The notes under the pieces are model-generated. The model was not told the DNA's origin and did not search any database. It saw nothing but the letters and a program-made list of their open reading frames with translations. Positions 1-8,316 of a stretch of 35,679 bases of DNA are shown here, in pieces. A program made the translations under genes and the position numbers. Position 1 is the stretch's first letter, and every line of letters begins with the position of its first letter. Origin of the DNA: Streptomyces aurantiacus JA 4570 (lineage in GTDB: Bacteria > Actinomycetota > Actinomycetes > Streptomycetales > Streptomycetaceae); NCBI RefSeq assembly GCF_000414115.1, contig NZ_AOPZ01000449.1:1-35679 (forward strand), written 5' to 3'.

Positions 1-12
1 GGTGGGAGATAT

Positions 13-29
13 CCGCCGCGGAGCGGCGG
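13..29 (-). terminator. Hairpin downstream of the DNA glycosylase gene
   Basis: A perfect 7-bp stem (positions 13-19 with 23-29, CCGCCGC/GCGGCGG) closes a 3-base loop about 25 bases past the glycosylase stop codon. It has no U tract, which is common for Streptomyces terminators. The role is inferred from position. Confidence 0.4.
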
Positions 30-54
30 GAACGAAAACACCCGGGCGAGCGGG

Positions 55-915
55 CTACTTCAGCAGGCGGGACATGCGGCGGTCGGCCAGGGGCCTGCCC
101 CCCGTCTGGCACGTGGGGCAGTACTGCAGCGACGAGTCCGCGAAGGACACCTCGCGAACGGCGTCCCCGCACACGGGACACGGCAACCCGGCCCGCCCGT
201 GCACACGGAGCCCCGACTTCTTCTCGGACTTGAGCCGAGCGGCAGCGACCCCGTGCGACCGCTCCACGGCCTCCGTGAGCGTCGCGCGCAGCGCCTCGTA
301 CAGATGCTGCGTCTCCGCCGCGGACAGGCTCCCGGCGAGCTTGTACGGCGACATCCGCGCGGCATGCAGGATCTCGTCGCTGTACGCGTTGCCGATGCCG
401 GCGATCAGGCTCTGGTCGCGCAACGCGCCCTTGAGGCGCCGCCGTTCCCCCTCCAGGAGCCCCGCGAACCGCTCCAGGGTGAAGTCCGCGGCCAGCGGGT
501 CGGGGCCGAGGCGGGCGATGCCGGGAAGCCCGGCGGGATCGCCGGTGACGTACACGGCGAGCCGCTTCTGCGTACCGGCCTCGGTGAGATCGAACCCGGC
601 GCCGGTCTCCAGCGCCACGCGCAGCGCCAGCGGCCCCTTGCCCGGCCGCGGCGCACCGCTCGGCAGCGGGTCCTTCCACTGCAGCCAGCCCGCGCGGGCG
701 AGATGCGTGACGAGATGCAGCCCGCCGGCGTCGACGGCGAGGAACTTGCCGTAGCGGGCGACCCCGGTCACCGCGCGGCCTTCGAGCGCGGTGACGGGCG
801 GGTCGTACGTCTTGAGGACGCTGATCGCGACCGGCAGCACCCGCACGATCTCGTGCCCGGTCAGCTCGGCGGCGAGAAACTCCCGCAGCGCCTCGACTTC
901 CGGCAGTTCCGGCAT
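55..915 (-). CDS. Fpg/Nei family DNA glycosylase (base excision repair)
   Basis: A 286-residue bifunctional glycosylase/AP lyase of the formamidopyrimidine-DNA glycosylase / endonuclease VIII family, which removes oxidised bases from DNA. The start is fixed by the family N-terminus MPELPEVE, where Pro2 is the Schiff-base nucleophile and Glu3 is catalytic. The helix-two-turn-helix segment is seen as GIGNAYSDEILHAA. A C-terminal zinc finger is present (CPVC and CPTC pairs) with a following TGGRPLADR stretch. Length is normal. A GGTGAGG ribosome binding site overlaps the stop codon of the upstream phosphatase gene, 7 bp away, so the two are probably co-transcribed. Whether the substrate is 8-oxoguanine (Fpg) or oxidised pyrimidines or AP sites (Nei) cannot be decided from these motifs. 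Confidence 0.93.
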   Translation of the reverse strand: MPELPEVEALREFLAAELTGHEIVRVLPVAISVLKTYDPPVTALEGRAVTGVARYGKFLAVDAGGLHLVTHLARAGWLQWKDPLPSGAPRPGKGPLALRVALETGAGFDLTEAGTQKRLAVYVTGDPAGLPGIARLGPDPLAADFTLERFAGLLEGERRRLKGALRDQSLIAGIGNAYSDEILHAARMSPYKLAGSLSAAETQHLYEALRATLTEAVERSHGVAAARLKSEKKSGLRVHGRAGLPCPVCGDAVREVSFADSSLQYCPTCQTGGRPLADRRMSRLLK

Positions 916-922
916 GGCCGCC

Positions 923-3040
923 TCACCCTTCGTCCGCCGCGTCGCGCGCGGGCACGATGAACTCGCACCACACGCATTTCCCGCCGCCCCGCGAGTCCAC
1001 ACCCCACACGTCCGCGAGCCGGTCCACGAGCAGCAGGCCGCGCCCGGACACCCCGTCGTCGGATGCCTCGCGCAGCCGGGGCAGGGCGCTGGAGGAGTCC
1101 TCGACGTCGACGCGCAGCCGCCGGTCGGCGGCGGACAGGACGCGCAGCGTGACGATGGCGGGCCCGTCGGTGTGCATCAGCGCGTTGGTGATCAGCTCGT
1201 CGGCGGCCAGCTCGATCTCGTCGGCGCGGTTGCGCGCGCCCCACGCGCGCACGGCGGCCCGGATCATGTGCCGCGCCTCGGCGAGGGCCTCCGGGTCGGC
1301 CGGCGCGACGTGCTGCTGGAGGCGGCCGCCGGAGCGCGGCGCGTCCACGACGCGGCGGCGCAGCAGGAGCAGCGCGGCGTCGTCGTCGCCGCGCCCGTCG
1401 TCGACCCGTCCGCACAGCAGGTCGGCCAGCTCCTGAAGGTCGTGCGGGCCGACGGAGACGAGTTCGGCGAGCGCCTGGGTGCCGTCGTCGAGGTCCGCGC
1501 CCGGCTCCTCGACGAGGCCGTCGGTGTAGAGCAACAGCATCTGGCCGGGGTCGAGTTCGACGGTGGTGACGGGGTAGTCGAGCCGCCCGAACTCGGCGGA
1601 AAGGCCCAGCGGCAGTCCCCCGTCGACGGGCACCCGGCGGCAGGTGCCGTCGGTGAGCCGCAGCAGCGGGTCGATGTGGCCGGCGCGCACCAGCTGCACC
1701 ACGCCGGTGCTGAGGTCGGCCTCCGCGTACAGGCAGGTCGCGAAGCGTTCGGTGTCGAGTTCGTGCAGGAAGCCGGAGGCGCGGGCCATGACGGTGGCGG
1801 GGGTGTGGCCCTCGGCGGCGTACGCGCGCAGCACGATGCGCAGCTGGCCCATGACGGCGGCGGCGTGCGTGTCGTGGCCCTGTACGTCGCCGATGACGGC
1901 GCCGACGCGGCCGCCGGGCAGCGGGATCACGTCGTACCAGTCGCCGCCGATGTCGCGGCCGAGCGCGGCGCTGCGGTAGCGCACGGCGATGTCGGCGCCG
2001 GGCACACCCGGGATGGTGCGGGGCAGCATGGCCTGCTGGAGGCCCTGGGCGAGGTCCTTCTCCTGCTCGTAGAACATGGCCCGCTGCAGGCTCTGCGCGA
2101 TGCTGCTGCTGAGCGCCACCAGGACGGTGCGTTCCTCCTGGGTGAACCCGGTGCGGTCCTGGTAGAGCAGGCCGAGCACGGCGAGCGGCTTGGCCTGGGC
2201 GATCAGCGGCAGATACGCGGCCGAGGTGATGCCGAGGTGTTCGATGTGCGGCCACAGCAGCGGGTACGAGGCGGCGAACTCCTCCGGCGTCTCGATGTAG
2301 CGCGGCGAGAGCGTGCGGACGACCTCGCCCATGGGGTACGGCTCGTCGACGCGCGTGAGCCGGGTGCCGGGCACGTAGCCCTCCGGCGGCCCCTCCGCGA
2401 CGAGCCGGATCCGGCCGGCCTCGACCAGGCCCATGACCAGGTGCGAGGCGCCGAGGTGGGCCAGGCCCTGGGCGTCGCTCAGGACGTCGATGACGTCCGC
2501 GACGGTGCGCGCGTGGGCCAGGGCCGCCGTGGTGCCCTGGACGACGCTGGTACGGCGGCGCCGGTCCGCCTCCTCCTCCACCCGCTCGCGGTGCGCGGTG
2601 CTGTCGCTGAGCTCGCGGGTGGCGTCGCGCACGATGCCGACGATGCGCTGCGGGCGCCGGTCCTCGTCGCGCAGGACGTGTCCCTGGGTGTGCCGCCAGC
2701 GCAGGCTGCCGTCGCGCAGGCGTACCCGGAAGTACGCGCCGTAGTTGACGTCGCCGCTCTTCAGCGCCTGCGAGACCTGGACGTCGAGGCGGTGGGCCTC
2801 GCCGGGCGGCACCCGGACGGCGAGGCTCTGCGGCCGGTTGTCGAACTCGTCGGGCCGCAGGTCGAAGAGGGCGAGGACCGCGTGGTCCAGGAGCAGCTCC
2901 CCGCTCCGCAGGTTCCACTCGAAGCCGCCCATCTCGAGACCGGAACCGTAGGCGTCGAGAAAACAGCAGGCGGGAGCGGATGCGGAGCTGCCGCTGCAGC
3001 GCCGCATCGCTGCCTCGACACCTCCCGTGCCCGCGTCCAT
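923..3040 (-). CDS. PAS-GAF-SpoIIE phosphatase with C-terminal HATPase (anti-sigma-like) domain
   Basis: A 705-residue cytoplasmic signalling protein. Domains in order: PAS about 35-145 (GGFEWNLRSGELL; RWRHTQGHVL), GAF about 165-325, PP2C/SpoIIE phosphatase about 335-562, and an RsbW-like HATPase about 585-700. Metal-binding motifs of the phosphatase are intact (GGDWYDV near 365, GDVQGHD near 384, YTDGLVE near 505, GDDDAAL near 551). The HATPase keeps its N box (ELAADELITNA) and glycine box (GVSGRGL). Members of this streptomycete family dephosphorylate anti-anti-sigma factors and may phosphorylate them through the HATPase, linking a sensed ligand to sigma factor release. No transmembrane segment is seen. 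No partner anti-anti-sigma gene lies nearby, so the target is unknown. Confidence 0.93.
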   Translation of the reverse strand: MDAGTGGVEAAMRRCSGSSASAPACCFLDAYGSGLEMGGFEWNLRSGELLLDHAVLALFDLRPDEFDNRPQSLAVRVPPGEAHRLDVQVSQALKSGDVNYGAYFRVRLRDGSLRWRHTQGHVLRDEDRRPQRIVGIVRDATRELSDSTAHRERVEEEADRRRRTSVVQGTTAALAHARTVADVIDVLSDAQGLAHLGASHLVMGLVEAGRIRLVAEGPPEGYVPGTRLTRVDEPYPMGEVVRTLSPRYIETPEEFAASYPLLWPHIEHLGITSAAYLPLIAQAKPLAVLGLLYQDRTGFTQEERTVLVALSSSIAQSLQRAMFYEQEKDLAQGLQQAMLPRTIPGVPGADIAVRYRSAALGRDIGGDWYDVIPLPGGRVGAVIGDVQGHDTHAAAVMGQLRIVLRAYAAEGHTPATVMARASGFLHELDTERFATCLYAEADLSTGVVQLVRAGHIDPLLRLTDGTCRRVPVDGGLPLGLSAEFGRLDYPVTTVELDPGQMLLLYTDGLVEEPGADLDDGTQALAELVSVGPHDLQELADLLCGRVDDGRGDDDAALLLLRRRVVDAPRSGGRLQQHVAPADPEALAEARHMIRAAVRAWGARNRADEIELAADELITNALMHTDGPAIVTLRVLSAADRRLRVDVEDSSSALPRLREASDDGVSGRGLLLVDRLADVWGVDSRGGGKCVWCEFIVPARDAADEG

Positions 3041-3110
3041 GGGCCAACGCTAGGCGCACCCTCGGACGGCCGCATGTGGACGGCGGCCCGCCCGTGGGGC
3101 GCCCGGGCGC

Positions 3111-4289
3111 TCAGCTGTCGAAGGAACCGGGGTCGGGGCCGAGGTCCGAGGTGCCGTCGCCCTCGGGCGTGCGCTCCTCGGGGCCGTCCGGTGGGGTGGG
3201 CGTGGGGCAGCCGGGCGGGGGCGGGGCCGGGGTCTGGTCGAGGGGGTCGTCCGTGCCGGTGTCCGGGGTGGGGGTGGGGCAGTCGGTCGAGGTGTCGCCC
3301 TCGTCGGGGGCGGTGGGGCCGGAGTCGCGGTCGGAGGGGTCGGAGGGGTCTGACGGGTCGGAGGGATCCGAAGGAGCGAACGGGTCTGACGACTCGGACG
3401 GGTCCGAGGAGTCCGAGGGGTCCCGGTTCTCGTCCGGGTCGGCGGAGTCGGTCGGGGGCGTGGGAGAGGTGGAGGCCGGGTCCGGGGGCGGCACGGAGTG
3501 GTCGTCCTTGCCGTGCTCGTCGCCGGTCTTCCGCTCGATCCAGGTGTTGTTGACGATGTTCACGATGACGATGACGGTGATCGGCCGCGGCGCGGGGGTC
3601 ACGACGATCACCTTCGTGGGCTGGTAACCGCGCCACGGCTGTCCGCTGTGGGCCGGGGTGTGCCGGAAGGCGACCGGGGGCTTCAGCGGGTTGCCGCAGG
3701 CGCAGCGCACCCGGGGCAGGCCGCGGTCGTCGACGAGGACGGCGGTGCCTGCCTGCATGACGGACTGGTAGGCGGTGGCGCGGCCGTCGCGGTAGCCGTG
3801 GTTGGTGACGCGGGTGTCCGCGCGCAGGACGACCGGGGTGAGGCCGCGCAGATACGCGGGGATGCCGTCCTGGGCGATGCCCGCCGCGTCGGCGAAGGCG
3901 CGGGCGCGGGCGGGTTCGGCGGTCAGGAAGCGGATCTGCAGCCCCACGTCGCAGCTGCCGATCCGTTGCGTGCCGCCGTAGAGGCCCGGTGTGCCGCCCG
4001 CGAGGGACCGCAGGCCCTGGTCGGCGGGCGAGGAGGAGCCGCTGGGCGAGGGTTGCGGCGAACGGGTGACGGGCGGAGGGCTGCCGGTGTCCCGGGCGGT
4101 GGAGTCCGTGAAGGGGTCCGGGCCCCGCGCGGCGACGGGTTCCAGGAACAGCTCCCGCCCCCCGTCGGCCTTCTCCCTCTTCTCGCGGGCCGTCTCCTGG
4201 CCGCCGCCGTCCGAGCCCGAGCATCCCGCGACGGTCAGCGCCGCGGATATCCCGAGGGCCGTGGCCCAGGTCCTGGTGGCTGCGCGCAC
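3111..4289 (-). CDS. Secreted lipoprotein of unknown function with Asp-Pro-Ser-rich tail
   Basis: A 392-residue protein with a lipoprotein signal: charged N-terminus, hydrophobic stretch and lipobox VAGC with Cys23. The GTG start has a strong AGGAGG ribosome binding site six bases upstream. Residues about 45-260 form the conserved part, including PVAARGPDPFTDSTA and the two-cysteine motif RVRCACGNPL. From memory this resembles the streptomycete DUF6777 family, which I could not check. Residues about 265-392 are low complexity, with a run of (S)DPS(D) units near 283-321 followed by a Thr/Pro/Asp-rich segment, probably an acidic disordered spacer in the cell wall. It is monocistronic by position. 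Function is not known. Confidence 0.85.
   Translation of the reverse strand: MRAATRTWATALGISAALTVAGCSGSDGGGQETAREKREKADGGRELFLEPVAARGPDPFTDSTARDTGSPPPVTRSPQPSPSGSSSPADQGLRSLAGGTPGLYGGTQRIGSCDVGLQIRFLTAEPARARAFADAAGIAQDGIPAYLRGLTPVVLRADTRVTNHGYRDGRATAYQSVMQAGTAVLVDDRGLPRVRCACGNPLKPPVAFRHTPAHSGQPWRGYQPTKVIVVTPAPRPITVIVIVNIVNNTWIERKTGDEHGKDDHSVPPPDPASTSPTPPTDSADPDENRDPSDSSDPSESSDPFAPSDPSDPSDPSDPSDRDSGPTAPDEGDTSTDCPTPTPDTGTDDPLDQTPAPPPPGCPTPTPPDGPEERTPEGDGTSDLGPDPGSFDS
3339..3440. repeat. Tandem Asp-Pro-Ser codon repeats inside the lipoprotein gene
   Basis: On the plus strand, 9-base units resembling GGGTCGGAG recur with third-position changes (gggtcggag, gggtctgac, ggatccgaa). On the minus strand they encode DPS and DSS units. 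The drift at silent positions shows that the protein repeat is retained although the DNA repeat has decayed. Confidence 0.75.
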
Positions 4290-4398
4290 GAGGGGCCTCC
4301 TGCCTGCTTCCGGGGCATTAGTCCCTCATTGTCTGGCGGGTGGAGCGGGGCCCCGCAAGCGGAGACGGGGCTCGGCCGGGCCGCGTGTGCGCGTGCCC

Positions 4399-4455
4399 TC
4401 ACTGGTCCCGCCCCGCGTCACTGGTCCCGCCCCGCCTCACTGGTCCCGCCTCTCC
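4399..4455. repeat. Three 19-bp tandem repeats at the permease stop codon
   Basis: Units at 4399-4417, 4418-4436 and 4437-4455 all start TCACTGGTCCCGCC. The first two differ only at the last base. The third contains the end of the ABC permease gene, with its stop at 4437-4439, so the two others are downstream copies of the gene end. Confidence 0.9.
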
Positions 4456-5282
4456 ACGCTGAACACGGTGACCGCGACGGCCGCCAGCGCCCACACCGCG
4501 TACACGGTCCAGGCCCCGCCCGCAGACCAGGGATACGCCTCGAAGTGCGCGCCCGGTTCGGTCAGACGGCGCCACGCCGGGTACGGCAGGGCGTGGGCGA
4601 TGAGCGCGGACCAGTACCGGTCGGGGCTCACGACCATGGGCAGCACCAGGAGGGTCGCCACGGTGGCGACGATCGTGCTGCCCATGTGCCGCAGGAGCGT
4701 GCCGATCGCCATGCCCACCAGCGCGGCGACAGGGGTGAGCAGCGCGGACGCCACCACGACGCGCAGGGCGCCGGGGTGGCCGAGGGAGACCCCGAGGTCC
4801 TTTCCGGACAGGATCGCCTGTGTCGAGAAGAAGGACACCAGGGCGACCAGCGCGCCGAACACGGTGGTCACCGCCGCGACCACGGCCGCCTTGGCCGCCA
4901 TCACCGAACGGCGGGCGGGGACGGCCGCGAACGTCGTCCGGATGAGCCCGGTGCCGTACTCCCCCACGACCGTCACGGCGCCGATGGCTCCGGCCGCGAG
5001 GATGTGGATCAGAACGGCGTTGGGCGTGAACGCCTCGGCGAGGGGGATGCCGTCGCGGACGAACTCGTCCCGGTCACCTGCCATCTCCGTCGTCCAGTAG
5101 CGGTACGTGTCGTACGCCTGGCCCGCGTTGAAGCCGATCACGGTGAGCGCGGTGACCAGGTACGCCCACGGCGTGGACCGCAGCGACCACAGCTTCAGCC
5201 ACTCCGCGGCGAGGAGGTCGCGGAAGCGGGCGGCGGGTTCGGCGGTCGCTTCGGCCGCGTACGGGGCGATTCCAGTGGTCAT
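4437..5282 (-). CDS. ABC-2 type transporter permease
   Basis: A 281-residue integral membrane protein. A soluble N-terminal stretch ending RFRDLLAAEWLKLWSLRS is typical of ABC-2 permeases. About six hydrophobic segments follow (for example AYLVTALTVIGF, ILAAGAIGAVTVVGEYGTGLI, VALVGMAIGTLL and the C-terminal AVWALAAVAVTVFSV). The motif EYGTGLIRTTFAAVPARRS is characteristic of this family. The start codon overlaps the ATPase stop codon (ATGA at 5279-5282), so translation is coupled. Such pairs export drugs, peptides or lipids, and the substrate is unknown. The partner ATPase gene is broken, so this permease may have no working energiser unless another ATPase substitutes. Confidence 0.9.
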   Translation of the reverse strand: MTTGIAPYAAEATAEPAARFRDLLAAEWLKLWSLRSTPWAYLVTALTVIGFNAGQAYDTYRYWTTEMAGDRDEFVRDGIPLAEAFTPNAVLIHILAAGAIGAVTVVGEYGTGLIRTTFAAVPARRSVMAAKAAVVAAVTTVFGALVALVSFFSTQAILSGKDLGVSLGHPGALRVVVASALLTPVAALVGMAIGTLLRHMGSTIVATVATLLVLPMVVSPDRYWSALIAHALPYPAWRRLTEPGAHFEAYPWSAGGAWTVYAVWALAAVAVTVFSVERRDQ

Positions 5283-6180
5283 CGTGTTTCTCCCGCGAGG
5301 TAGTCGACGCTGTCGGCGGTGAGTTCCATGAACGCCTCCTCCAAGGACGCCGCGCGCGGGGCCAGTTCGTGCAGGGGCAGGGCGTGCCGGGCGGCGAGGT
5401 CGCCGATGCGGGCCGCGTCCATGCCGGTGACCGTGAGCAGCGGCCCGTCCTGGCGCACGACGGCTCCCTCGGCGGTCAGGACGGCCGCCAGGTCGGCGGG
5501 CCGCGGTGTGCGCACGGTGACGCCCGCCCCGGTGCCCCGGGCCGCGAACCGCTTCAGGCTCTCGGCCGCGATCAGCTCGCCGCGGCCGATGACGACCAGT
5601 TCGTCGGCCGTGTTCTCCATCTCGGACATCAGATGGCTGGACACGAAGACGGTGCGGCCCTCGGCGGCCAGGCGCCGGAACAGGCCGCGCACCCACAGCA
5701 CGCCTTCCGGGTCGAGCCCGTTGAGCGGTTCGTCGAAGAGCAGCACCGGCGGGTCGCCGAGCAGCGCAGATAACATGGCCGCATGCCGAGCGAGTACCCC
5801 GCGATGCGGCGTCGGCCCGCCGCCCCGGCGAGCCCGACCTCCGCGAGCACCTCGTCCACCCTGGGGCGCGGGATGCGGTTGCCGCGGGCGAGCACGGCCA
5901 GGTGCGCGACGGCGCTGCGGCCGCCGTGCACGTCGCCCGCGTCCAGCAGGGCGCCCACGTGGCGCAGGCCGCGCGGCCGGTCGCGGAAGGGGCGGCCGCC
6001 GACGGTGACGGAGCCGCCCGTGGGCGCGTTCAGGCCGAGGATCATGCGCAGCGTGGTGGACTTTCCTGCGCCGTTCGGCCCGAGGAAGCCCGTGACGTGT
6101 CCGGGCCGCACCGTGAAGGAGAGCTCCTGCACGGCCGTGGTCGCGCCGTAGCGCTTCGTCAGGTCCTTGACTTCGATCAT
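5279..6180 (-). pseudogene. ABC transporter ATP-binding protein, frameshifted at the signature motif
   Basis: The 5' part starts MIEVKDLTKRYGATTAV and carries Walker A (GPNGAGKST, about residues 34-42), running in one frame to GYSLGM at residue 133 (codon at 5782-5784). The remainder, ALLGDPPVLLFDEPLNGLDPEG with Walker B, the H-loop VSSHLMSEME and the C-terminal domain, lies in another frame down to the stop at 5279. Between them the expected family segment (SLGMRQRLGLA before the ALLGDP) is replaced by a shorter AT-richer stretch, about 10 bases less than needed. Both the frame and the ABC signature are therefore lost. No plausible slippery site is seen. The gene is divergent from the two-component system and leads into the permease. 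An assembly error is the main alternative. Confidence 0.85.
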
Positions 6181-6300
6181 GTGTCAACGGTGCCGGGGGC
6201 GGGGCCCGTTCGGCATCGGCCCGCCGCCGACAATCGGAGCCGCCCGGTGTCGACCCTGGTTGTACACCCGCGGGCCGATTCCCGCCGCTGGTCAGGCGAT

Positions 6301-6306
6301 TACGAT
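6301..6306 (+). promoter_or_regulatory. Possible -10 box for a leaderless histidine kinase transcript
   Basis: TACGAT lies six bases before the ATG at 6313, the spacing typical of leaderless actinobacterial mRNAs. No ribosome binding site is visible before the ATG. No convincing -35 box was found. Confidence 0.45.
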
Positions 6307-6312
6307 GCCGAC

Positions 6313-7545
6313 ATGTCCGTGACACCGCCAGGGCCCTCGTTCAAGCGCGTGCCGCCGCGTACGTGGCCGGCGCTGGCCTGGTGCGTGGGGTCGGCGTTGA
6401 CGTTCCTCTTCCGCTTCCGCCTCCCGGGTGAGGCCCAGCCCGCGCAGCAGGGTGTCCTGTTCTTCCGGTGGGACGGCATGGCGGTGCTGGCCCTCGCCAC
6501 CGTGGCCGCCTTCGCGGGCAGCCGCCGCCTGGAGCGCCGGCCGCTGTCCGGGCTCTTCCTCGTCCTGCTCGCCTCGGCGGGCGCGTCGACGACGCTGAGC
6601 GTGGCCGAGATCCCCCTGCTGCAGTTCGTGGCCGCCGACGTCGCGGTGTACGTCATCGCGGCGAGCCGGCCGCGCCGGACGGGGCTCGCCGCGCTGTCGC
6701 TGGCGCTCGGCACGCTCGCCGGATATCTGCTCACGCGCCTCGCGTTCGGCTGGGTCGTCGGGACATCGGCGGAGCTGACCGTCGCGCTGACGGCCGTCGT
6801 GGCCTGGCTCCTCGGCGACGCGGCGCACCAGTCCCGCCGACATGCCGAGCAGCTTCGCGCGCACGCCGCCGAGCAGGCCGTCACGGCCGAACGGCTGCGC
6901 ATCGCCCGCGAGTTGCACGACATGGTCGCGCACAGCATCGGCATCATCGCCCTGCAGTCCGGCGCCGCGCGGCGCGTCATCGGCACCCAGCCCGAGCGGG
7001 CCCGCGGCGCCCTCGGCGAGATCGAGACGGCGAGCCGCGAGACGCTCTCCGGCCTGCGCCGCATGCTCGGCGCGCTGCGCACCCCGGAGCCGGGGAAGGC
7101 CGCCGAGGCGGCGCCTCTCGATCCGGGCCTCGGCCTCGCCGACGTGGACCGGCTCGCGAAGACGACCACGGCGGCGGGCGTCCGCGTCGACGTGCGCTGG
7201 CTCGGCGAGCTCCGGCCGATACCCCCGGAGATCGACGTATCGGCGTACCGCATCATCCAGGAGGCGGTCACCAACGTGGTCCGGCACGCGGGCACCCGCT
7301 CCTGCCGGGTCACCGTCGACAGCCGCGACGACGCGCTGGCCATCGAGATCCTCGACGGCGGGCCCGGCCGGGAGGAGGGCGCCGGGGCCGGCCGGAACGC
7401 CGCCGGTGACGGCGGCACCGGATACGGCCTGCTCGGCATGCGCGAGCGGGTCGGCCTGCTGCACGGGGAGTTCACCGCGCACCCGCGCCCCGAGGGCGGC
7501 TTCCGCGTCGCGGCGCGGCTGCCCGTTCCTGCGGGTGTGCGATGA
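6313..7545 (+). CDS. Two-component sensor histidine kinase (NarL/DesK type)
   Basis: A 410-residue membrane kinase. The N-terminal half, about 20-170, holds several hydrophobic segments without an obvious extracellular domain. A HisKA_3 dimerisation domain follows with phospho-accepting His202 in ARELHDMVAHS. The HATPase has its N box (IIQEAVTNVVRHAG) and glycine box (GYGLLGMRERVG). The stop overlaps the start of the response regulator (ATGA at 7542-7545), showing a coupled pair. It is divergent from the broken ABC transporter, and kinases of this type often control a neighbouring drug exporter, so the transporter is the likely, though unproven, target. The start was chosen at the ATG after TACGAT; the reading frame stays open upstream without a good ribosome binding site. 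Confidence 0.93.
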   Translation: MSVTPPGPSFKRVPPRTWPALAWCVGSALTFLFRFRLPGEAQPAQQGVLFFRWDGMAVLALATVAAFAGSRRLERRPLSGLFLVLLASAGASTTLSVAEIPLLQFVAADVAVYVIAASRPRRTGLAALSLALGTLAGYLLTRLAFGWVVGTSAELTVALTAVVAWLLGDAAHQSRRHAEQLRAHAAEQAVTAERLRIARELHDMVAHSIGIIALQSGAARRVIGTQPERARGALGEIETASRETLSGLRRMLGALRTPEPGKAAEAAPLDPGLGLADVDRLAKTTTAAGVRVDVRWLGELRPIPPEIDVSAYRIIQEAVTNVVRHAGTRSCRVTVDSRDDALAIEILDGGPGREEGAGAGRNAAGDGGTGYGLLGMRERVGLLHGEFTAHPRPEGGFRVAARLPVPAGVR

Positions 7546-8231
7546 CGGCGCCCGTCGCCCCGGCCGGGGACCGGCGGCTCGTGCGCGTCGTCCTGGCCGA
7601 CGACCAGCCGCTGGTGCGCGCCGCGCTCCAGATGGTCATCAGCGAGGCCGACGACCTCGAAGTCGTCGGCGAGGCCGGGAACGGCGCCGAGGCGGTCCGC
7701 CTCACCGCGGACCTGCGGCCCGACGTCGTGGTCATGGACATCCGCATGCCCGGCACCGACGGCATCGAGGCCACCCGCCAGATCACGCGGGCCACCGACG
7801 CCACCCGGATCGTCGTCCTGACGACCTTCGATGACGACGACTACGTGTACGGGGCGCTGCGCGCCGGCGCGTCCGGGTTCCTGGTCAAGGACATGGCGCT
7901 GGAGGAGATCCTCGCCGCGGTCCGCGTCGTCGCGGCCGGGGACGGCCTGATCGCGCCGAGCGTGACCGGCCGTCTGATCAAGGAGTTCGCGGACCGTCCG
8001 GCGGCCGCCCCGCCGCCCCGGGAGGTCACGGGCATCACGGAGCGCGAGCGCGAGGTGCTGACGCTGGTCGGCGGCGGCCTGTCGAACTCCGAGATCGCCG
8101 ACCGCCTGTTCATCAGCGTGGCCACGGCCAAGACGTACGTCACGCGGCTGCTGTCGAAGCTGGGCGCCCGGGACCGGGTGCAGCTCGTGATCATCGCGTA
8201 CGAGACGGGCCTGGTGTCGCCGCCCCGCTGA
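7542..8231 (+). CDS. LuxR/NarL-family response regulator
   Basis: A 229-residue DNA-binding response regulator. The receiver domain spans about 13-130, with acidic pair Asp20/Asp21, phospho-acceptor Asp66 in VVVMDIRMPG, the switch Thr in VVLTTFDDDD and the conserved Lys in SGFLVKDM. The LuxR-type helix-turn-helix is at about 163-225 (ITEREREVLTLVGGGLSNSE; ATAKTYVTRLLSKL). It is the cognate partner of the kinase it overlaps. The likely regulon is the adjacent ABC operon, inferred from position. All key residues are intact even though that operon's ATPase is broken. Confidence 0.95.
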   Translation: MTAPVAPAGDRRLVRVVLADDQPLVRAALQMVISEADDLEVVGEAGNGAEAVRLTADLRPDVVVMDIRMPGTDGIEATRQITRATDATRIVVLTTFDDDDYVYGALRAGASGFLVKDMALEEILAAVRVVAAGDGLIAPSVTGRLIKEFADRPAAAPPPREVTGITEREREVLTLVGGGLSNSEIADRLFISVATAKTYVTRLLSKLGARDRVQLVIIAYETGLVSPPR

Positions 8232-8316
8232 GCGGCACCGTGCCGGACAGGCCCCTCACCGGGCCGCGCCGGGCCGCCCACAGGACTCAGGGCTCACTCT
8301 CCGTCACAATGGAGGA

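Noticed and set aside
791..3553. Very long open frame on the plus strand opposite the phosphatase gene
   Set aside because: Composition is Arg/Gly/Val-rich with no recognisable domain. It is the antisense shadow of a GC-rich gene whose minus-strand product has four intact domains.
4399..4455. Tandem repeats considered as a CRISPR array
   Set aside because: Units of 17-22 bp are directly adjacent without spacers, only two or three copies each, and no cas genes are present.
5279..6180. Programmed frameshifting in the ABC ATPase gene
   Set aside because: No slippery heptamer or downstream structure was seen, and the ABC signature residues are absent in either frame, so a frameshift would not restore a working protein.
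8233..8245. CGGCA/TGCCG hairpin after the response regulator gene as terminator
   Set aside because: Only a 5-bp stem with a 3-base loop; such structures are expected by chance at this GC content.
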